This document shows, piece by piece, positions 17,623 to 26,251 of a stretch of 45,843 nucleotides of DNA. The notes under the pieces are model-generated. The model did not search any database. It was not told the DNA's origin and was given only the letters and a program-made list of their open reading frames with translations. Source of the stretch: Nocardioides jensenii JCM 1364 = NBRC 14755 (lineage in GTDB: Bacteria; Actinomycetota; Actinomycetes; Propionibacteriales; Nocardioidaceae); NCBI RefSeq assembly GCF_001552535.1, contig NZ_BCRJ01000088.1:1-45843 (forward strand), written 5' to 3'. The position numbers were made by a program, and so were the translations under genes. The stretch's first letter is position 1. Each line of letters starts with the position of its first letter.

Positions 17623-18708
17623 TCAGACGACGGCAGCCCGGACCACCATCACGTCGGGCAGGTTCTGCACGATCTCGCGCCACGTCTCACCGGCGTCGGC
17701 CGAGGCGAAGACGCCCCCGTTGCGACCCCCGAAGTAGAGACCGGCCGGGTCGTGCCGGTCGGCACACATGGCGTCGCGCATGACCGCGACGTAGAAGCCG
17801 TCGGGCAGGCCGGTGCCCAGTTCCTGCCACGAGTCGCCGGCGTCGGTCGAACGCCACACGCGTGCCTTCGCGTCCACCGGGTAGCGGGCGTCACCACCCT
17901 GGATCGGGAAGACGAAGATCGTGTCCGGGTCGTGGGGGTGCACCACCATCGGGAACCCGAAGTCGGCCGGCAGCCCATCGGCGATGGACACCCATCGGCC
18001 GCCATGGTCGTCGGAGCGGTAGACGCCGCCATGGTTCTGCAGGAACAGTCGATCAGGGGCGGCCGGGTGACGCGCCACCTTGTGCACGCACTGGCCGAAC
18101 GCGGGGTACTGCTCGCCCTCCGGGAGGAACTCCGCCCGGATGCCGTCATTGCGCGGCTGCCACGTCCGGCCGCCGTCGGCGCTCTGGTAGACCCCGCCGG
18201 TGGAGATGGCCACGGTCAACGACTGCGGGTCGTCGGGGTGCGGCAGGATCGTGTGGAAGGCCTGGCCACCGAACCCTTCGCCCCACTGGGGCCGGTGCGG
18301 GTGCTCCCACAACCCCCGGAGCAGCTCGAAGGTCTCGCCGCCGTCCTCGGAACGGAAGACCGCGCCCGGCTCGGTGCCGGCGTACACCACACCGGGCTCG
18401 GCGCCCGGGACCAGCTGCCACACGCGCTCGACGCTGGCGTCGACGTCCTCGGGCATCCGGCAGGCGCCGCCGGGGGTCTCCTGCCAGGTGGCACCGAGGT
18501 CGTCGGAGCGCCACACCTGGGGTCCGGTCCAGCTGGAGGACGCGCCGACCAGGATGCGTGGCTGCGAACCACGGGTGTCGACCATGCCGGAGTAGACCTC
18601 CTCCATGTCGAAGTGGGGGCCGGTCCAGTCCCAGTCGACCCGCGCCGCATCGGAGGTACCGATCCAGAGGCCCTTGCGGGTGCCGACGAGAAGCACTGTC
18701 GATGACAT
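17623..18708 (-). CDS. BNR/Asp-box repeat beta-propeller protein
   Basis: A 361-residue protein made of repeated Asp-box (BNR) motifs of the S-x-D-x-G-x-T/S-W type: RSDDLGATWQE, RSEDGGETFEL, QSADGGRTWQP, RSDDHGGRWVS, RSTDAGDSWQE and ASADAGETWRE. At least six propeller blades are visible. Similar proteins are annotated as WD40/YVTN or exo-alpha-sialidase-like, usually without proven activity. No signal peptide is visible, although the start (MSSTVLLVGTRKGLWIGTS) is the first strand of the propeller. The ATG at 18708 is 40 bases from the divergent EamA exporter gene, so the two share a promoter region. Confidence 0.88.
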   Translation of the reverse strand: MSSTVLLVGTRKGLWIGTSDAARVDWDWTGPHFDMEEVYSGMVDTRGSQPRILVGASSSWTGPQVWRSDDLGATWQETPGGACRMPEDVDASVERVWQLVPGAEPGVVYAGTEPGAVFRSEDGGETFELLRGLWEHPHRPQWGEGFGGQAFHTILPHPDDPQSLTVAISTGGVYQSADGGRTWQPRNDGIRAEFLPEGEQYPAFGQCVHKVARHPAAPDRLFLQNHGGVYRSDDHGGRWVSIADGLPADFGFPMVVHPHDPDTIFVFPIQGGDARYPVDAKARVWRSTDAGDSWQELGTGLPDGFYVAVMRDAMCADRHDPAGLYFGGRNGGVFASADAGETWREIVQNLPDVMVVRAAVV

Positions 18709-18748
18709 GATCCGACCCTACGACTGCACGGCGTACGACGGGAGGGGC

Positions 18749-19597
18749 ATGCGCAAGGCAATCTGGCTCGTTCTCGGCGGCATCCTCTCCGTACAGTTCG
18801 GTGCGGCCGTGGCCAAAGACCTCTTCGACCGGATCGATCCCACCGCGATGGTGTTCCTCCGGCTGGCCACCAGCACGGTGGTCTTCTGGGCCCTGGCCCG
18901 GCCGATGCTGCGTGGCCGCTCCCGCGAGGACTGGCTGGTCGTGGTCGGTTTCGGGTTGAGCCTCGGGTTGATGAACTGGTCGATCTACCAGGCGTTCGCC
19001 CGGATCCCGCTCGGCCTGGCGGTCACCATCGAGTTCGTCGGCCCGCTGGCCATCGCGGTCATCGGCTCACGCCGGGCGCGTGACCTGGTGTGGGTCGCGC
19101 TGGCCTGCGGCGGGGTCCTGCTGCTCGGCTTCCAACCCGAGGGCGTCACCCTCGTCGGCGTCCTCTATGCGCTGTTGGCCGGCGCGGGCTGGGCGTCGTA
19201 CATCCTGTTCAGCGCGAGCACCGGGCGGCGGTGGCCCGGCATCGACGGGCTGGCCGTGGCCAGCGCGGTGGCGACCGCACTGCTGGTGCCCGCTGTTCTG
19301 GCCGGTGGGGTCGGCGACCTGCTGCACCTCGACATCCTGCTGCTCGGCGCGGCGGTCGGTCTGCTCAGCTCGGTGATCCCCTACAGCTTCGAGCTGGCCG
19401 CCCTGCGGTCGCTGCGACCGGCGGTCTTCGGCATCCTGATGAGTCTCGAGCCGGCGGCTGCGGCACTGGCCGGCATGCTCGTGCTGCACGAGTTCCTCAC
19501 GCCGCTGCAGTGGGTGGCGATGGCCTGTGTGGTCGCCGCGAGCGTCGGGGCAACGCGCAGCGGCAGCGCTGCGCTGCACGAACCGGTGCCCGACTGA
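18749..19597 (+). CDS. EamA family transporter (DMT superfamily, RhtA-like)
   Basis: Inner-membrane protein with ten predicted helices in two EamA repeats (residues about 5-130 and 140-270), related to the amino acid and metabolite exporters RhtA/YdcZ. It starts MRKAIWLVLGGILSVQFGAA, and the FARIPLGLAVTIEFVGPLAI segment plus the SVIPYSFELAALRSLRPAVF segment of the second repeat are typical RhtA-type signatures. That suggests export of threonine, homoserine or a similar small metabolite. ATG at 18749 has GGAGGGG directly upstream; the open frame to 18605 overlaps the divergent gene and is rejected. Length 282 residues. Confidence 0.9.
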   Translation: MRKAIWLVLGGILSVQFGAAVAKDLFDRIDPTAMVFLRLATSTVVFWALARPMLRGRSREDWLVVVGFGLSLGLMNWSIYQAFARIPLGLAVTIEFVGPLAIAVIGSRRARDLVWVALACGGVLLLGFQPEGVTLVGVLYALLAGAGWASYILFSASTGRRWPGIDGLAVASAVATALLVPAVLAGGVGDLLHLDILLLGAAVGLLSSVIPYSFELAALRSLRPAVFGILMSLEPAAAALAGMLVLHEFLTPLQWVAMACVVAASVGATRSGSAALHEPVPD

Positions 19598-19710
19598 CCC
19601 ACTCGGCCCGGTCGTTCACCCAGATGTCACACAGCGTTGACACACGGGTCGCCGCGTCGGGCCTAGCGTGGAGCCCGTCCTCGTCCCCGTCGAACCGCCC
19701 GGAGCGGATC

Positions 19711-19920
19711 ATGAACCCACTGCACACCGTCTGGAACCTGGTCGACGACTGGGCCGTCCGGTCCCAGTCGAAGGCCCGTCGCAACGCCATGCTCGCCTGC
19801 ACTCTCCTGGCCAAGAACCGCGCCGAGCTCCTGGAGGTCGAGGAGTTCTTCGCCGCCCGTCACCCGTCACGTGCCTCTCAGGGCCACGCCATGCCGTCAG
19901 TCACAATCTCCGCACGATAG
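19711..19920 (+). CDS. Small hypothetical protein (69 residues)
   Basis: Not recognised. It begins MNPLHTVWNLVDDWAVRSQS and contains a probable amphipathic helix with KARRNAMLACTLLAKNRAEL and EVEEFFAAR. GGAG lies 6 bases before the ATG. A TTGACA and a TAGCGT hexamer occur upstream (about 19652-19684) but 21 bases apart, which is long for a promoter. The frame is isolated between the EamA and alpha/beta hydrolase genes. Ribosome site and composition support a real gene; no family supports it. Confidence 0.55.
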   Translation: MNPLHTVWNLVDDWAVRSQSKARRNAMLACTLLAKNRAELLEVEEFFAARHPSRASQGHAMPSVTISAR

Positions 19921-19945
19921 GGCCGCGGTGGGCAAGAATCTGCCC

Positions 19946-20875
19946 ATGGCCGCACTTGCCCACCCCGAAAGCACGACCGACAACGCCACGCCGTCGGTCT
20001 TCTTCTTCGACGTCGAGTCCACCGACGGCACCATGCTGCGCGCGTGGACCAACGACCCCGACTGCCTCATCGACGGGCCCACCGTCGTGCTCTGCAACGG
20101 GCTCGGCACCAACCCGTGGACCACGCCGTCACTGCTTCGGCCCAACTCCGGCGTACGCGTCGTGTCGTGGAACCACCGCGGCACCGGCGGGTCGGCGCGA
20201 CCGGCCGACAGACGTCACGTGCGCGTCGAGGACTTCGCCGAGGACGCCCTGGCGGTGATGGACCACGCCGGCATCGAGAAGGCCGTGCTGCTCGGCTGGT
20301 CGATGGGCGTGAACACCATGTTCGAGCTCGCCGTGCGTCACCCCGAGCGGGTGGCCGGCCTCTTCGCGTACGCCGGGGTGCCCGGCGCGACGTTCTCGAC
20401 GATGCTGGCCCCACTCCGTCTGCCCAAGCCGGTTGCGCAGGCGATCACGGTCAACCTGTCGCGCGTGGTCGCCCTGGCCGGCAAGGCGATCACCCCGATC
20501 TCGTCACGTCTGCCGGTCGGGCCGCGTGCGATCGACCTGATCTCCCACAGCGGCTTCATGTTCCCGGTGGCCGACAAGGAGCTGGCGATCAGGGCGGTCC
20601 GTGACTACCTGCAGACACCGGTCGACTGGTACTTCCACCTCGCCATCACCACGTCGGCCCACGGCAGGGTCTCGCTGAGCAAGATCACCGTGCCGACCGC
20701 GTTCGTCGGCGCGAAGTGGGACCTGCTCGCCGGGCCGCGCGACATGGCCAGCGCCGCGGAGCGGATCCCGGGTGCCACCTACGTCGAGCTCAACGGCAGT
20801 CACTTCATCGCCATGGAGCAGCCGGAGCGCTTCCACGAGCTGCTGCTGGAGTTCCTCGCCAGGGTGGGTGCGTAG
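19946..20875 (+). CDS. Alpha/beta hydrolase
   Basis: Serine hydrolase of the alpha/beta fold, substrate unknown. Nucleophile S119 is in LLGWSMGVNT, the oxyanion region is VVLCNGLGTNPW, the acid is the Asp of FVGAKWDLLAGP, and the His is in LNGSHFIAMEQPE near the C-terminus. The cap is residues about 145-215. ATG at 19946 gives 309 residues. No Shine-Dalgarno sequence is visible, but AAGAAT lies 6 bases upstream of the ATG, so a leaderless transcript is possible. A GTG at 19928 is the alternative. No signal peptide. Confidence 0.9.
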   Translation: MAALAHPESTTDNATPSVFFFDVESTDGTMLRAWTNDPDCLIDGPTVVLCNGLGTNPWTTPSLLRPNSGVRVVSWNHRGTGGSARPADRRHVRVEDFAEDALAVMDHAGIEKAVLLGWSMGVNTMFELAVRHPERVAGLFAYAGVPGATFSTMLAPLRLPKPVAQAITVNLSRVVALAGKAITPISSRLPVGPRAIDLISHSGFMFPVADKELAIRAVRDYLQTPVDWYFHLAITTSAHGRVSLSKITVPTAFVGAKWDLLAGPRDMASAAERIPGATYVELNGSHFIAMEQPERFHELLLEFLARVGA

Positions 20876-20890
20876 ACCCGCGAAGCGGGT
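20876..20890 (+). terminator. Short hairpin after the alpha/beta hydrolase gene
   Basis: ACCCGC and GCGGGT form a 6-pair stem with a GAA loop directly after the stop codon, followed by TCTCCCC. It is short and without a T run, so termination strength is doubtful. Confidence 0.35.
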
Positions 20891-20917
20891 TCTCCCCAGG
20901 CACTACAGTCTCCTGAC

Positions 20918-22054
20918 ATGAAGCTGGTCGCGTCGCTGCTCCTGGTGTGCCTGACCTCCACGGCCTGCACCACCGAGAAGGACGGCACCCCGGAGCCGTC
21001 GCCGCAGGTCCAGCCCGCACCCGACGGGGGCAACCCGACCGATCCGGCGATCACGGCCCGGCCGACCCCGACGTCCACGGGCACCCCCACCGTGAAGGTC
21101 GTGCGCACGATCGCCACCGGACTCGAGGCACCGTGGGGGCTGGCGTTCCTGCCCAACGGCACCGCGATCGTCACCGAACGCGACACGAAGCGCGTGCTCG
21201 CTCTCAGCGCCGGGTCCGCACCTCGCGAGATCGCCACGATCGACGAGGCCGACCCCCGTGAGGAGTCCGGGCTGCTCGGCGTGGCGGTCTCCCCCGACTT
21301 CGCCACCGACGCGACGCTGTTCTTCTACCTGACCACGACGCAGGACAACCGGGTGGTGCGGGCGTCGTACGACGGCAGCACGCTGGGGCCGATCGAGCCG
21401 ATCCTGACCGGCATCCCGAAAGGCTTCACCCACGACGGTGGCCGGCTGGCGTTCGGCCCCGACGGTCATCTCTACGTCTCCACAGGCGAGACCGGCGACC
21501 AGGACATGGCCCAGGACCCGGCCGCCCTGGGCGGCAAGATCCTGCGGATCACCACCGACGGGAAACCTGCCCCGGACAACCCGGATCCCGACTCACCGAT
21601 CTGGTCGACCGGCCACCGCAACGTGCAGGGTCTGGCCTTCGACTCCCGCGGTCAGCTGTGGGCCAGCGAGTTCGGCTCGCAGACCTTCGACGAGCTGAAC
21701 CGCATCGAGCAGGGTCACAACTACGGGTGGCCCCTCTTCGAGGGTGCCGGTGGCGCCCCGCAGTACGCCGACCCGCAGGTGGTGTGGCGCACCGCGGACG
21801 CCTCGCCCTCGGGCCTGGCCTTCGCGGCGGGCCACCTGTGGATGGCCTCGCTGCGCGGTGAGCGGCTCTGGAGGGTCGCGGTCAAGGACGGTGTCGCGAG
21901 CGACCCCACCGACTTCTTCGTCGGGAAGTACGGCCGGCTGCGGACCGTCGTACTCGCCCCTGACGGGAAGCTGTGGGTGACCACCTCGAACCGCGACGGC
22001 CGGGGTGACCCCGGGCCCGCCGACGACCGCATCCTCGAGGTCACCCTCTCCTGA
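20918..22054 (+). CDS. PQQ-dependent sugar dehydrogenase-like lipoprotein (aldose dehydrogenase family)
   Basis: Six-bladed propeller of the glucose/sorbosone dehydrogenase family (YliI/Asd-like), expected to oxidise aldoses outside the cell with PQQ. Seen are GLEAPWGLAFLPNGTAIVTE at the first blade, GLLGVAVSPDFATDATLFFY, GFTHDGGRLAFGPDGHLYVS (the substrate His-Asp region), WSTGHRNVQGLAFDSRGQLW and QGHNYGWPLFEG. The N-terminus (MKLVASLLLVCLTSTACTTE) is a lipoprotein-type signal with Cys17, although Ser at -3 is less usual than Leu. A Pro/Thr-rich linker follows to about residue 55. Length 378. No ribosome site is clear; TACAGT lies 8 bases before the ATG. Confidence 0.9.
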   Translation: MKLVASLLLVCLTSTACTTEKDGTPEPSPQVQPAPDGGNPTDPAITARPTPTSTGTPTVKVVRTIATGLEAPWGLAFLPNGTAIVTERDTKRVLALSAGSAPREIATIDEADPREESGLLGVAVSPDFATDATLFFYLTTTQDNRVVRASYDGSTLGPIEPILTGIPKGFTHDGGRLAFGPDGHLYVSTGETGDQDMAQDPAALGGKILRITTDGKPAPDNPDPDSPIWSTGHRNVQGLAFDSRGQLWASEFGSQTFDELNRIEQGHNYGWPLFEGAGGAPQYADPQVVWRTADASPSGLAFAAGHLWMASLRGERLWRVAVKDGVASDPTDFFVGKYGRLRTVVLAPDGKLWVTTSNRDGRGDPGPADDRILEVTLS

Positions 22055-22179
22055 CCCACGAGTTGTGCGTTCTCGTGCGTCGAGTTGTTGACTTTCGACG
22101 GCTCGTCGACCGCGAATCAACAACTCAACGCGCAAGAATCAACAACTCGCGACACGAAAAGCAACGACTCGTGGGGTCA
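22052..22179. repeat. Intergenic inverted and tandem repeat with GAGTTGTTGA motifs
   Basis: Between two convergent genes lie five copies of one motif. GAGTTGTGCG (22060-22069) and GAGTTGTTGA (22082-22091) are on the plus strand. TCAACAACTC (22117-22126 and 22139-22148) and GCAACGACTC (22161-22170) are on the minus strand, all spaced by about 22 bases. The outer ends mirror each other: TGACCCACGAGTTG from 22052 and, on the other strand, TGACCCCACGAGTCG from 22179. They contain the stop codons of both flanking genes. A small central hairpin (TCGACG-GCT-CGTCGA) is at 22095-22109. It could act as a two-way terminator; its origin as a mobile repeat is inferred. Confidence 0.8.
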
Positions 22180-23676
22180 GGTGAGCTTCTCGATGATCAG
22201 CTCGCGGACCCGGCCGGCGTCGGCCTGACCGCGCATCTCCTTCATCACCGCGCCGATGAGGGCGCCGGCGGCGGCAACCTTGCCGTCGCGGATCTTGTCG
22301 GCCACGTCGGGGTTGGCCTCGATCGCCTTGTCGACCGCTGCACCCAGGGCACCGTCGTCGGAGACGATCTCGAGGCCACGGGCGGCAACGATCTCGGCGG
22401 GGGTGCCCTCGCCGGCGATCAGGCCGTCGAACACCTGGCGGGCCAGCTTGTCGTTGAGTGAGCCCGCGTCGACCAGTGCCTGCACGGCGGCCACGTCGGC
22501 CGGCGTGACACCCAGCTCGGCGATCTCCTGGCCCGAGTCGTTGGCCCGACGGGCCATCTCGGAGAGCCACCACTTGCGCGCGGACTGCGGCGCGGCCCCG
22601 GCCGCGATCGTCTCCTCGACGAGACCGAGTGCGCCGGCACCGACGGTGTCGCGCATCTCGAGGTCGGAGAAACCCCACTCCCTCTGCATCCGGGCCCGCT
22701 TCTCGCGGGGCAGCTCGGGCAGCGTCTGCTTCAGCTCCTCGACCCACTCGCGCGACGGTGCCACCGGCACCAGGTCGGGCTCGGGGAAGTAGCGGTAGTC
22801 GTCGGCATCGGACTTCGGGCGACCGCTGGTCGTGACCCCGGTGTCCTCGTGCCAGTGCCGGGTCTCCTGGAGGATCGAGCCCCCGCCGTCGAGGATCGCG
22901 GCGTGGCGCTGCATCTCGTAGCGGACCGCACGCTCCACCGAGCGCAGCGAGTTGACGTTCTTGGTCTCGGTGCGGGTGCCGAGGGAGCCGGTGCCGACCG
23001 GAGCCAGCGACAGGTTCACGTCGGCCCGGATGGAGCCCTGGTCCATGCGGGCGTCCGAGACACCCAGGGCCACGATCAGCTCGCGCAGCTGGGCGACGTA
23101 GGCCTTGGCAATCTCGGGGGCCTTCTCACGCGAGCCCATGATCGGCTTGGTGACGATCTCGATCAGCGGAATGCCGGCCCGGTTGTAGTCGACCAACGAG
23201 TGGTCGGCACCGTGGATGCGACCGGTGGCGCCACCGACGTGCAGTGACTTGCCGGTGTCCTCCTCCATGTGGGCGCGCTCGATGTCGACGCGCACGATCT
23301 CCCCGCCCTCGAGCTCGACGTCGAGGTAGCCCTCGAACGCGATCGGCTCGTCGTACTGCGAGGTCTGGAAGTTCTTCGGCATGTCCGGGTAGAAGTAGTT
23401 CTTGCGGGCGAAGCGGCACCATTCGGCGATCTCGCAGTTGAGCGCGAGTCCGATGCGCATCGCCGACTCGACGGCCTTGGCGTTGACCACCGGCATCGCG
23501 CCGGGCAGGCCCAGGCAGGTCGGACAGACCTGGCTGTTGGGCTCGCCACCGAAGACGGCCGGGCAGCCGCAGAACATCTTGGTGTTGGTGTTCAGCTCGA
23601 CGTGGACCTCGAGGCCCATCGCCGGGTCGAACTTCTCGAGGGACTCCTCGAAGGACAGCAGGGTGTCGGTGCTCAT
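22177..23676 (-). CDS. gatB: Aspartyl/glutamyl-tRNA amidotransferase subunit B
   Basis: Kinase-like subunit of the GatCAB complex, which corrects Glu-tRNA(Gln) and Asp-tRNA(Asn). The N-terminal cradle has [20 protein letters not shown] and the Zn-site cysteines (CGCP and CPTCLGLPG). The PET112 signature is in the [16 protein letters not shown] region, and the C-terminal GatB/YqeY tail domain ends at [13 protein letters not shown] at 23676 has GGAG 8 bases upstream and overlaps the gatA stop by 4 bases (ATGA). Length 499 residues. A repeat-derived hairpin (23687-23742) lies just upstream of its ribosome site. Its stop codon lies in the outer arm of the intergenic repeat. Confidence 0.98.
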   Translation of the reverse strand: MSTDTLLSFEESLEKFDPAMGLEVHVELNTNTKMFCGCPAVFGGEPNSQVCPTCLGLPGAMPVVNAKAVESAMRIGLALNCEIAEWCRFARKNYFYPDMPKNFQTSQYDEPIAFEGYLDVELEGGEIVRVDIERAHMEEDTGKSLHVGGATGRIHGADHSLVDYNRAGIPLIEIVTKPIMGSREKAPEIAKAYVAQLRELIVALGVSDARMDQGSIRADVNLSLAPVGTGSLGTRTETKNVNSLRSVERAVRYEMQRHAAILDGGGSILQETRHWHEDTGVTTSGRPKSDADDYRYFPEPDLVPVAPSREWVEELKQTLPELPREKRARMQREWGFSDLEMRDTVGAGALGLVEETIAAGAAPQSARKWWLSEMARRANDSGQEIAELGVTPADVAAVQALVDAGSLNDKLARQVFDGLIAGEGTPAEIVAARGLEIVSDDGALGAAVDKAIEANPDVADKIRDGKVAAAGALIGAVMKEMRGQADAGRVRELIIEKLT

Positions 23677-25262
23677 GCCTTTTCTCCGGTGGTCGAGTTG
23701 GGAGGTCTCGATACGGGCGCAGAGCGCCCTACTCGACCACCGAGAACAGTGTCGAGGCCGGGGGCCTGCGCCAGCAACGGGCCGCCCCACTTCTTCTCCA
23801 GCAGCATCTCGAGGGCGGCACCGACGCGGTAGAGGCGGTCGTCCGCGAGGGCCGGTGCCAGCACCTGGAATCCGACGGGCAGGCCGTCCTCGGCGGCGAG
23901 GCCGCTGGGCAGCGAGATGCCGGGGACGCCGGCCAGGTTCGCCGGAATCGTGGCGAGGTCGTTGAGGTACATCGCCAGCGGGTCGTCGAGCTTCTCCCCC
24001 AGCTTGAAGGCCGTGGTCGGCGCCGTCGGCGAGACCAGGACGTCGGCCTGCTCGAACGCGGCCTCGAAGTCACGGCTGATCAGCGTGCGCACCTTCTGGG
24101 CCTGGCCGTAGTAGGCGTCGTAGTAGCCGCTGGACAACGCGTAGGTGCCGAGGATGATCCGGCGCTTGACCTCGTCGCCGAACCCGGCGTCGCGGGAGGC
24201 CCGCATGACGTCCTCGGCGGACGGGTCGCCGTCGGGCACGACCCGCAGGCCGTAGCGCATGGCGTCGAACTTGGCGAGGTTCGAGGACGCCTCCGACGGC
24301 ATGATCAGGTAGTACGCCGCCAGCGCGTGCACGAAGCTCGGGCACGAGACCTCCACGACCTCGGCACCGGCCGAGACGAGCAGGTCGAGCGACTCGCGGA
24401 AGCTGGCTTCGACGCCGACCTGGTAGCCCTCGCCGCCGAGCTCCTTGATCACACCGACCCGCAGACCGGTGAGGTCGCCGCTCGCACCCTGACGGGCGGC
24501 ATCGGCCAGCGCGCCGACCGGCTGGTCGATCGAGGTGGAGTCACGGGGGTCGTGACCGCCGATCACCTCGTGCAGCAGCGCCGAGTCGAGCACGGTGCGC
24601 GAGACCGGGCCGGCCTGGTCGAGCGAGTTGGCCATCGCGACGAGGCCGTAGCGCGACACCCCGCCGTACGTCGGCTTCACACCGACGGTGCCGGTGACGG
24701 CGCCGGGCTGACGGATCGAGCCGCCGGTGTCGGTGCCGATCGCGAGTGGTGCCTGGAAGGCGGCCACGGCCGCGGCCGACCCGCCGCCGGACCCGCCGGG
24801 GATGCGGTCGAGGTCCCACGGGTTGTGGGTGGGGCCGTACGCCGAGTGCTCGGTCGAGGAGCCCATCGCGAACTCGTCCATGTTGGTCTTGCCGAGAATC
24901 GGCAGCCCGGCCTCGCGGAGCCGGGTGACCACGGTGGCGTCGTACGGCGGGATCCAGCCCTCGAGGATCTTCGAGCCACAGGTGGTGGGCAGCCCCTCCG
25001 TGGCGAGCACGTCCTTGACCGCGATCGGTACGCCGTCCAGGGTCGAGGCCGGCGTTCCGGCGGCACGACGGGCGTCGGAGGCGGTGGCCTGGGCCAGCGC
25101 GCCCTCACGATCGACGTGGAGGAACGCGTTGACTGCTCCGTCGACGGCAGCGATGCGACCGAGGAACAGCTCGGTCAGCGCGACTGACGTGGTCTCGCCG
25201 GCCTCGAGGGCGGTGACCAGGTCGGCGGCGGAAGCGCGCAGGTAGTCGGTCATGTCGCTCAT
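23673..25262 (-). CDS. gatA: Aspartyl/glutamyl-tRNA amidotransferase subunit A
   Basis: Amidase subunit that releases ammonia from glutamine for the GatCAB reaction. The amidase-signature triad is complete: K83 (PIAVKDVL), S158 ([13 protein letters not shown]) and nucleophile S182 ([10 protein letters not shown]). ATG at 25262 overlaps the gatC stop by 4 bases and has GGGGAGGAG upstream. Length 529 residues. The last 20 or so residues (from about [17 protein letters not shown]) are not amidase sequence: they are translated from a dispersed-type hairpin repeat at 23687-23742, so the natural C-terminus appears to have been extended by repeat insertion. Confidence 0.97.
   Translation of the reverse strand: MSDMTDYLRASAADLVTALEAGETTSVALTELFLGRIAAVDGAVNAFLHVDREGALAQATASDARRAAGTPASTLDGVPIAVKDVLATEGLPTTCGSKILEGWIPPYDATVVTRLREAGLPILGKTNMDEFAMGSSTEHSAYGPTHNPWDLDRIPGGSGGGSAAAVAAFQAPLAIGTDTGGSIRQPGAVTGTVGVKPTYGGVSRYGLVAMANSLDQAGPVSRTVLDSALLHEVIGGHDPRDSTSIDQPVGALADAARQGASGDLTGLRVGVIKELGGEGYQVGVEASFRESLDLLVSAGAEVVEVSCPSFVHALAAYYLIMPSEASSNLAKFDAMRYGLRVVPDGDPSAEDVMRASRDAGFGDEVKRRIILGTYALSSGYYDAYYGQAQKVRTLISRDFEAAFEQADVLVSPTAPTTAFKLGEKLDDPLAMYLNDLATIPANLAGVPGISLPSGLAAEDGLPVGFQVLAPALADDRLYRVGAALEMLLEKKWGGPLLAQAPGLDTVLGGRVGRSAPVSRPPNSTTGEKA
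23687..23742. repeat. Hairpin repeat built into the 3' end of gatA
   Basis: CGGTGGTCGAGT (23687-23698) and ACTCGACCACCG (23731-23742) form a perfect 12-pair stem. GGGCGC-AGA-GCGCCC (23715-23729) forms an inner hairpin, and TCTCGATACG (23706-23715) lies between. The same TCTCGATACG core occurs twice in gatC. Elements of this kind (ggtctcgatac...actcgaccacc) are known to me as common dispersed repeats in Nocardioides-type genomes. That is recollection, not a search result. Confidence 0.8.
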
Positions 25263-25648
25263 GCCTCCTCCCCGAGAATGCGCGGCACCGAGAAGCGCTG
25301 CTCCTCGGAGGCCGGGGCCATCGCCAGGGCCTGCTCCGCGGTCAGTCCGGGCGTCACGACGTCGTCGCGGAACACGTTGGTCAGCGGCAGCGCGTGCGAG
25401 GTCGGCGGGATCTCGTCGGCGGCCGCCTCCTTGATGGAGGCGACGGACTCGAGGATCACCGACAGCTGCGGTGCGAGGTGCTCCAGCTCAGCGTCGGACA
25501 GGTCGATCCGGGCGAGATCGGCAAGATGCGCGACCTCGTCACGTGAAATCTCGATACGCCCACTCGTCGATCTCGATACGCCACCTCGTTCCTCGGCGGC
25601 ACTCGATCCATCGCCTCGCGGGCTACTCGATCCAGGTATCTCAGGCAT
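25259..25648 (-). CDS. gatC: Aspartyl/glutamyl-tRNA amidotransferase subunit C
   Basis: Small scaffold subunit of GatCAB that stabilises GatA against GatB. The normal family sequence starts at residue 33 ([20 protein letters not shown]) and runs through [18 protein letters not shown] to LRILGEEA-type ends (here VPRILGEEA). The 129 residues exceed the usual 95-100 because of an N-terminal extension encoded by repeat sequence. No start codon is available at the normal position. ATG at 25648 (protein [14 protein letters not shown]) has AGGA 8 bases upstream and is the most likely start. A TAGGAT box 7 bases before the ATG could be a -10. It heads gatC-gatA-gatB, all with 4-base overlaps. Confidence 0.93.
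   Translation of the reverse strand: MPEIPGSSSPRGDGSSAAEERGGVSRSTSGRIEISRDEVAHLADLARIDLSDAELEHLAPQLSVILESVASIKEAAADEIPPTSHALPLTNVFRDDVVTPGLTAEQALAMAPASEEQRFSVPRILGEEA
25549..25634. repeat. Tandem 22-base repeat and direct repeats in the 5' end of gatC
   Basis: Two adjoining 22-base units share TCTCGATACGCC (25549-25570 and 25571-25592). They are followed by ACTCGATCCA at about 25601-25610 and again at 25625-25634. All lie in the first 33 codons of gatC, the part that has no counterpart in ordinary GatC. The core TCTCGATACG is the same as in the gatA repeat. Confidence 0.75.
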
Positions 25649-25732
25649 GAGCCCGATCCTATGGCCGAACCACTCCCAACCGAATCCCGGGTCACCGCGT
25701 CTACCGGGGTGACAATCACTTCGGGAGGACAC

Positions 25733-26251
25733 ATGGCACGACCACCATCCGACGCGGACTACGCAGAGTTCGTGCACGGCGTCTGGCCGCGGCTCTACCG
25801 CACGGCCTACCTGCTGATCGGCGACCACGCGACCGCGGAGGACCTGGTCCAGACGGCGCTCGCCAGCACCTATGCGTCGTGGCGCAACGTCCGCTCCCTG
25901 GACGCCGCCCACGGCTATGCCCGCACGGCGCTGATGAACACCGCCGCCTCGTGGTTCCGCAAGAAGGGCTGGCGCAACGAGGTGCCGACCGACGTACTGC
26001 CCGAGTCCGGTGCCGAGACCGACCCGACCCACCGCCCGGCAGTGCTGGACGCGTTGAAGCTCCTGCCCAAGGGCCAACGGGCCGTGATCGTACTGCGCTA
26101 CTACGAGGACCTCGCCGTGTCGGAGACCGCGCGAATCCTCGACTGCTCCGAGGGAACGGTCAAGAGCCAGACCTCGGCCGCCCTCTCCCGGCTGCGCGTC
26201 CTGCTCGGCGACGCAGTCATCCCGCTCACCACTGGAGCCTCCCATGACTGA
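25733..26251 (+). CDS. RNA polymerase ECF sigma factor, SigE family
   Basis: Group 4 (ECF) sigma factor of 172 residues. Region 2 is residues 10-75 ([20 protein letters not shown] and the [15 protein letters not shown] segment). Region 4 is residues about 103-160, with [20 protein letters not shown] and the helix-turn-helix [20 protein letters not shown]. This matches the actinobacterial SigE-type family that regulates cell-envelope genes. ATG at 25733 has GGGAGGA upstream; the frame to 25661 has no support. The gene overlaps its downstream partner by 8 bases and is divergent from gatC. Confidence 0.93.
   Translation: MARPPSDADYAEFVHGVWPRLYRTAYLLIGDHATAEDLVQTALASTYASWRNVRSLDAAHGYARTALMNTAASWFRKKGWRNEVPTDVLPESGAETDPTHRPAVLDALKLLPKGQRAVIVLRYYEDLAVSETARILDCSEGTVKSQTSAALSRLRVLLGDAVIPLTTGASHD

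Noticed and set aside
19652..19684. TTGACA and TAGCGT as a promoter for the small 69-residue gene
   Set aside because: The two boxes are 21 bases apart, beyond normal spacing, so I did not call it as a feature.
22052..22179. The intergenic repeat as a CRISPR array or replication origin
   Set aside because: Motifs are 10 bases in both orientations with no unique spacers, and no DnaA-box pattern, cas or rep genes are nearby.
25549..25634. Short direct repeats as a possible CRISPR array
   Set aside because: Only two 22-base units that adjoin without spacers, inside the gatC coding frame.
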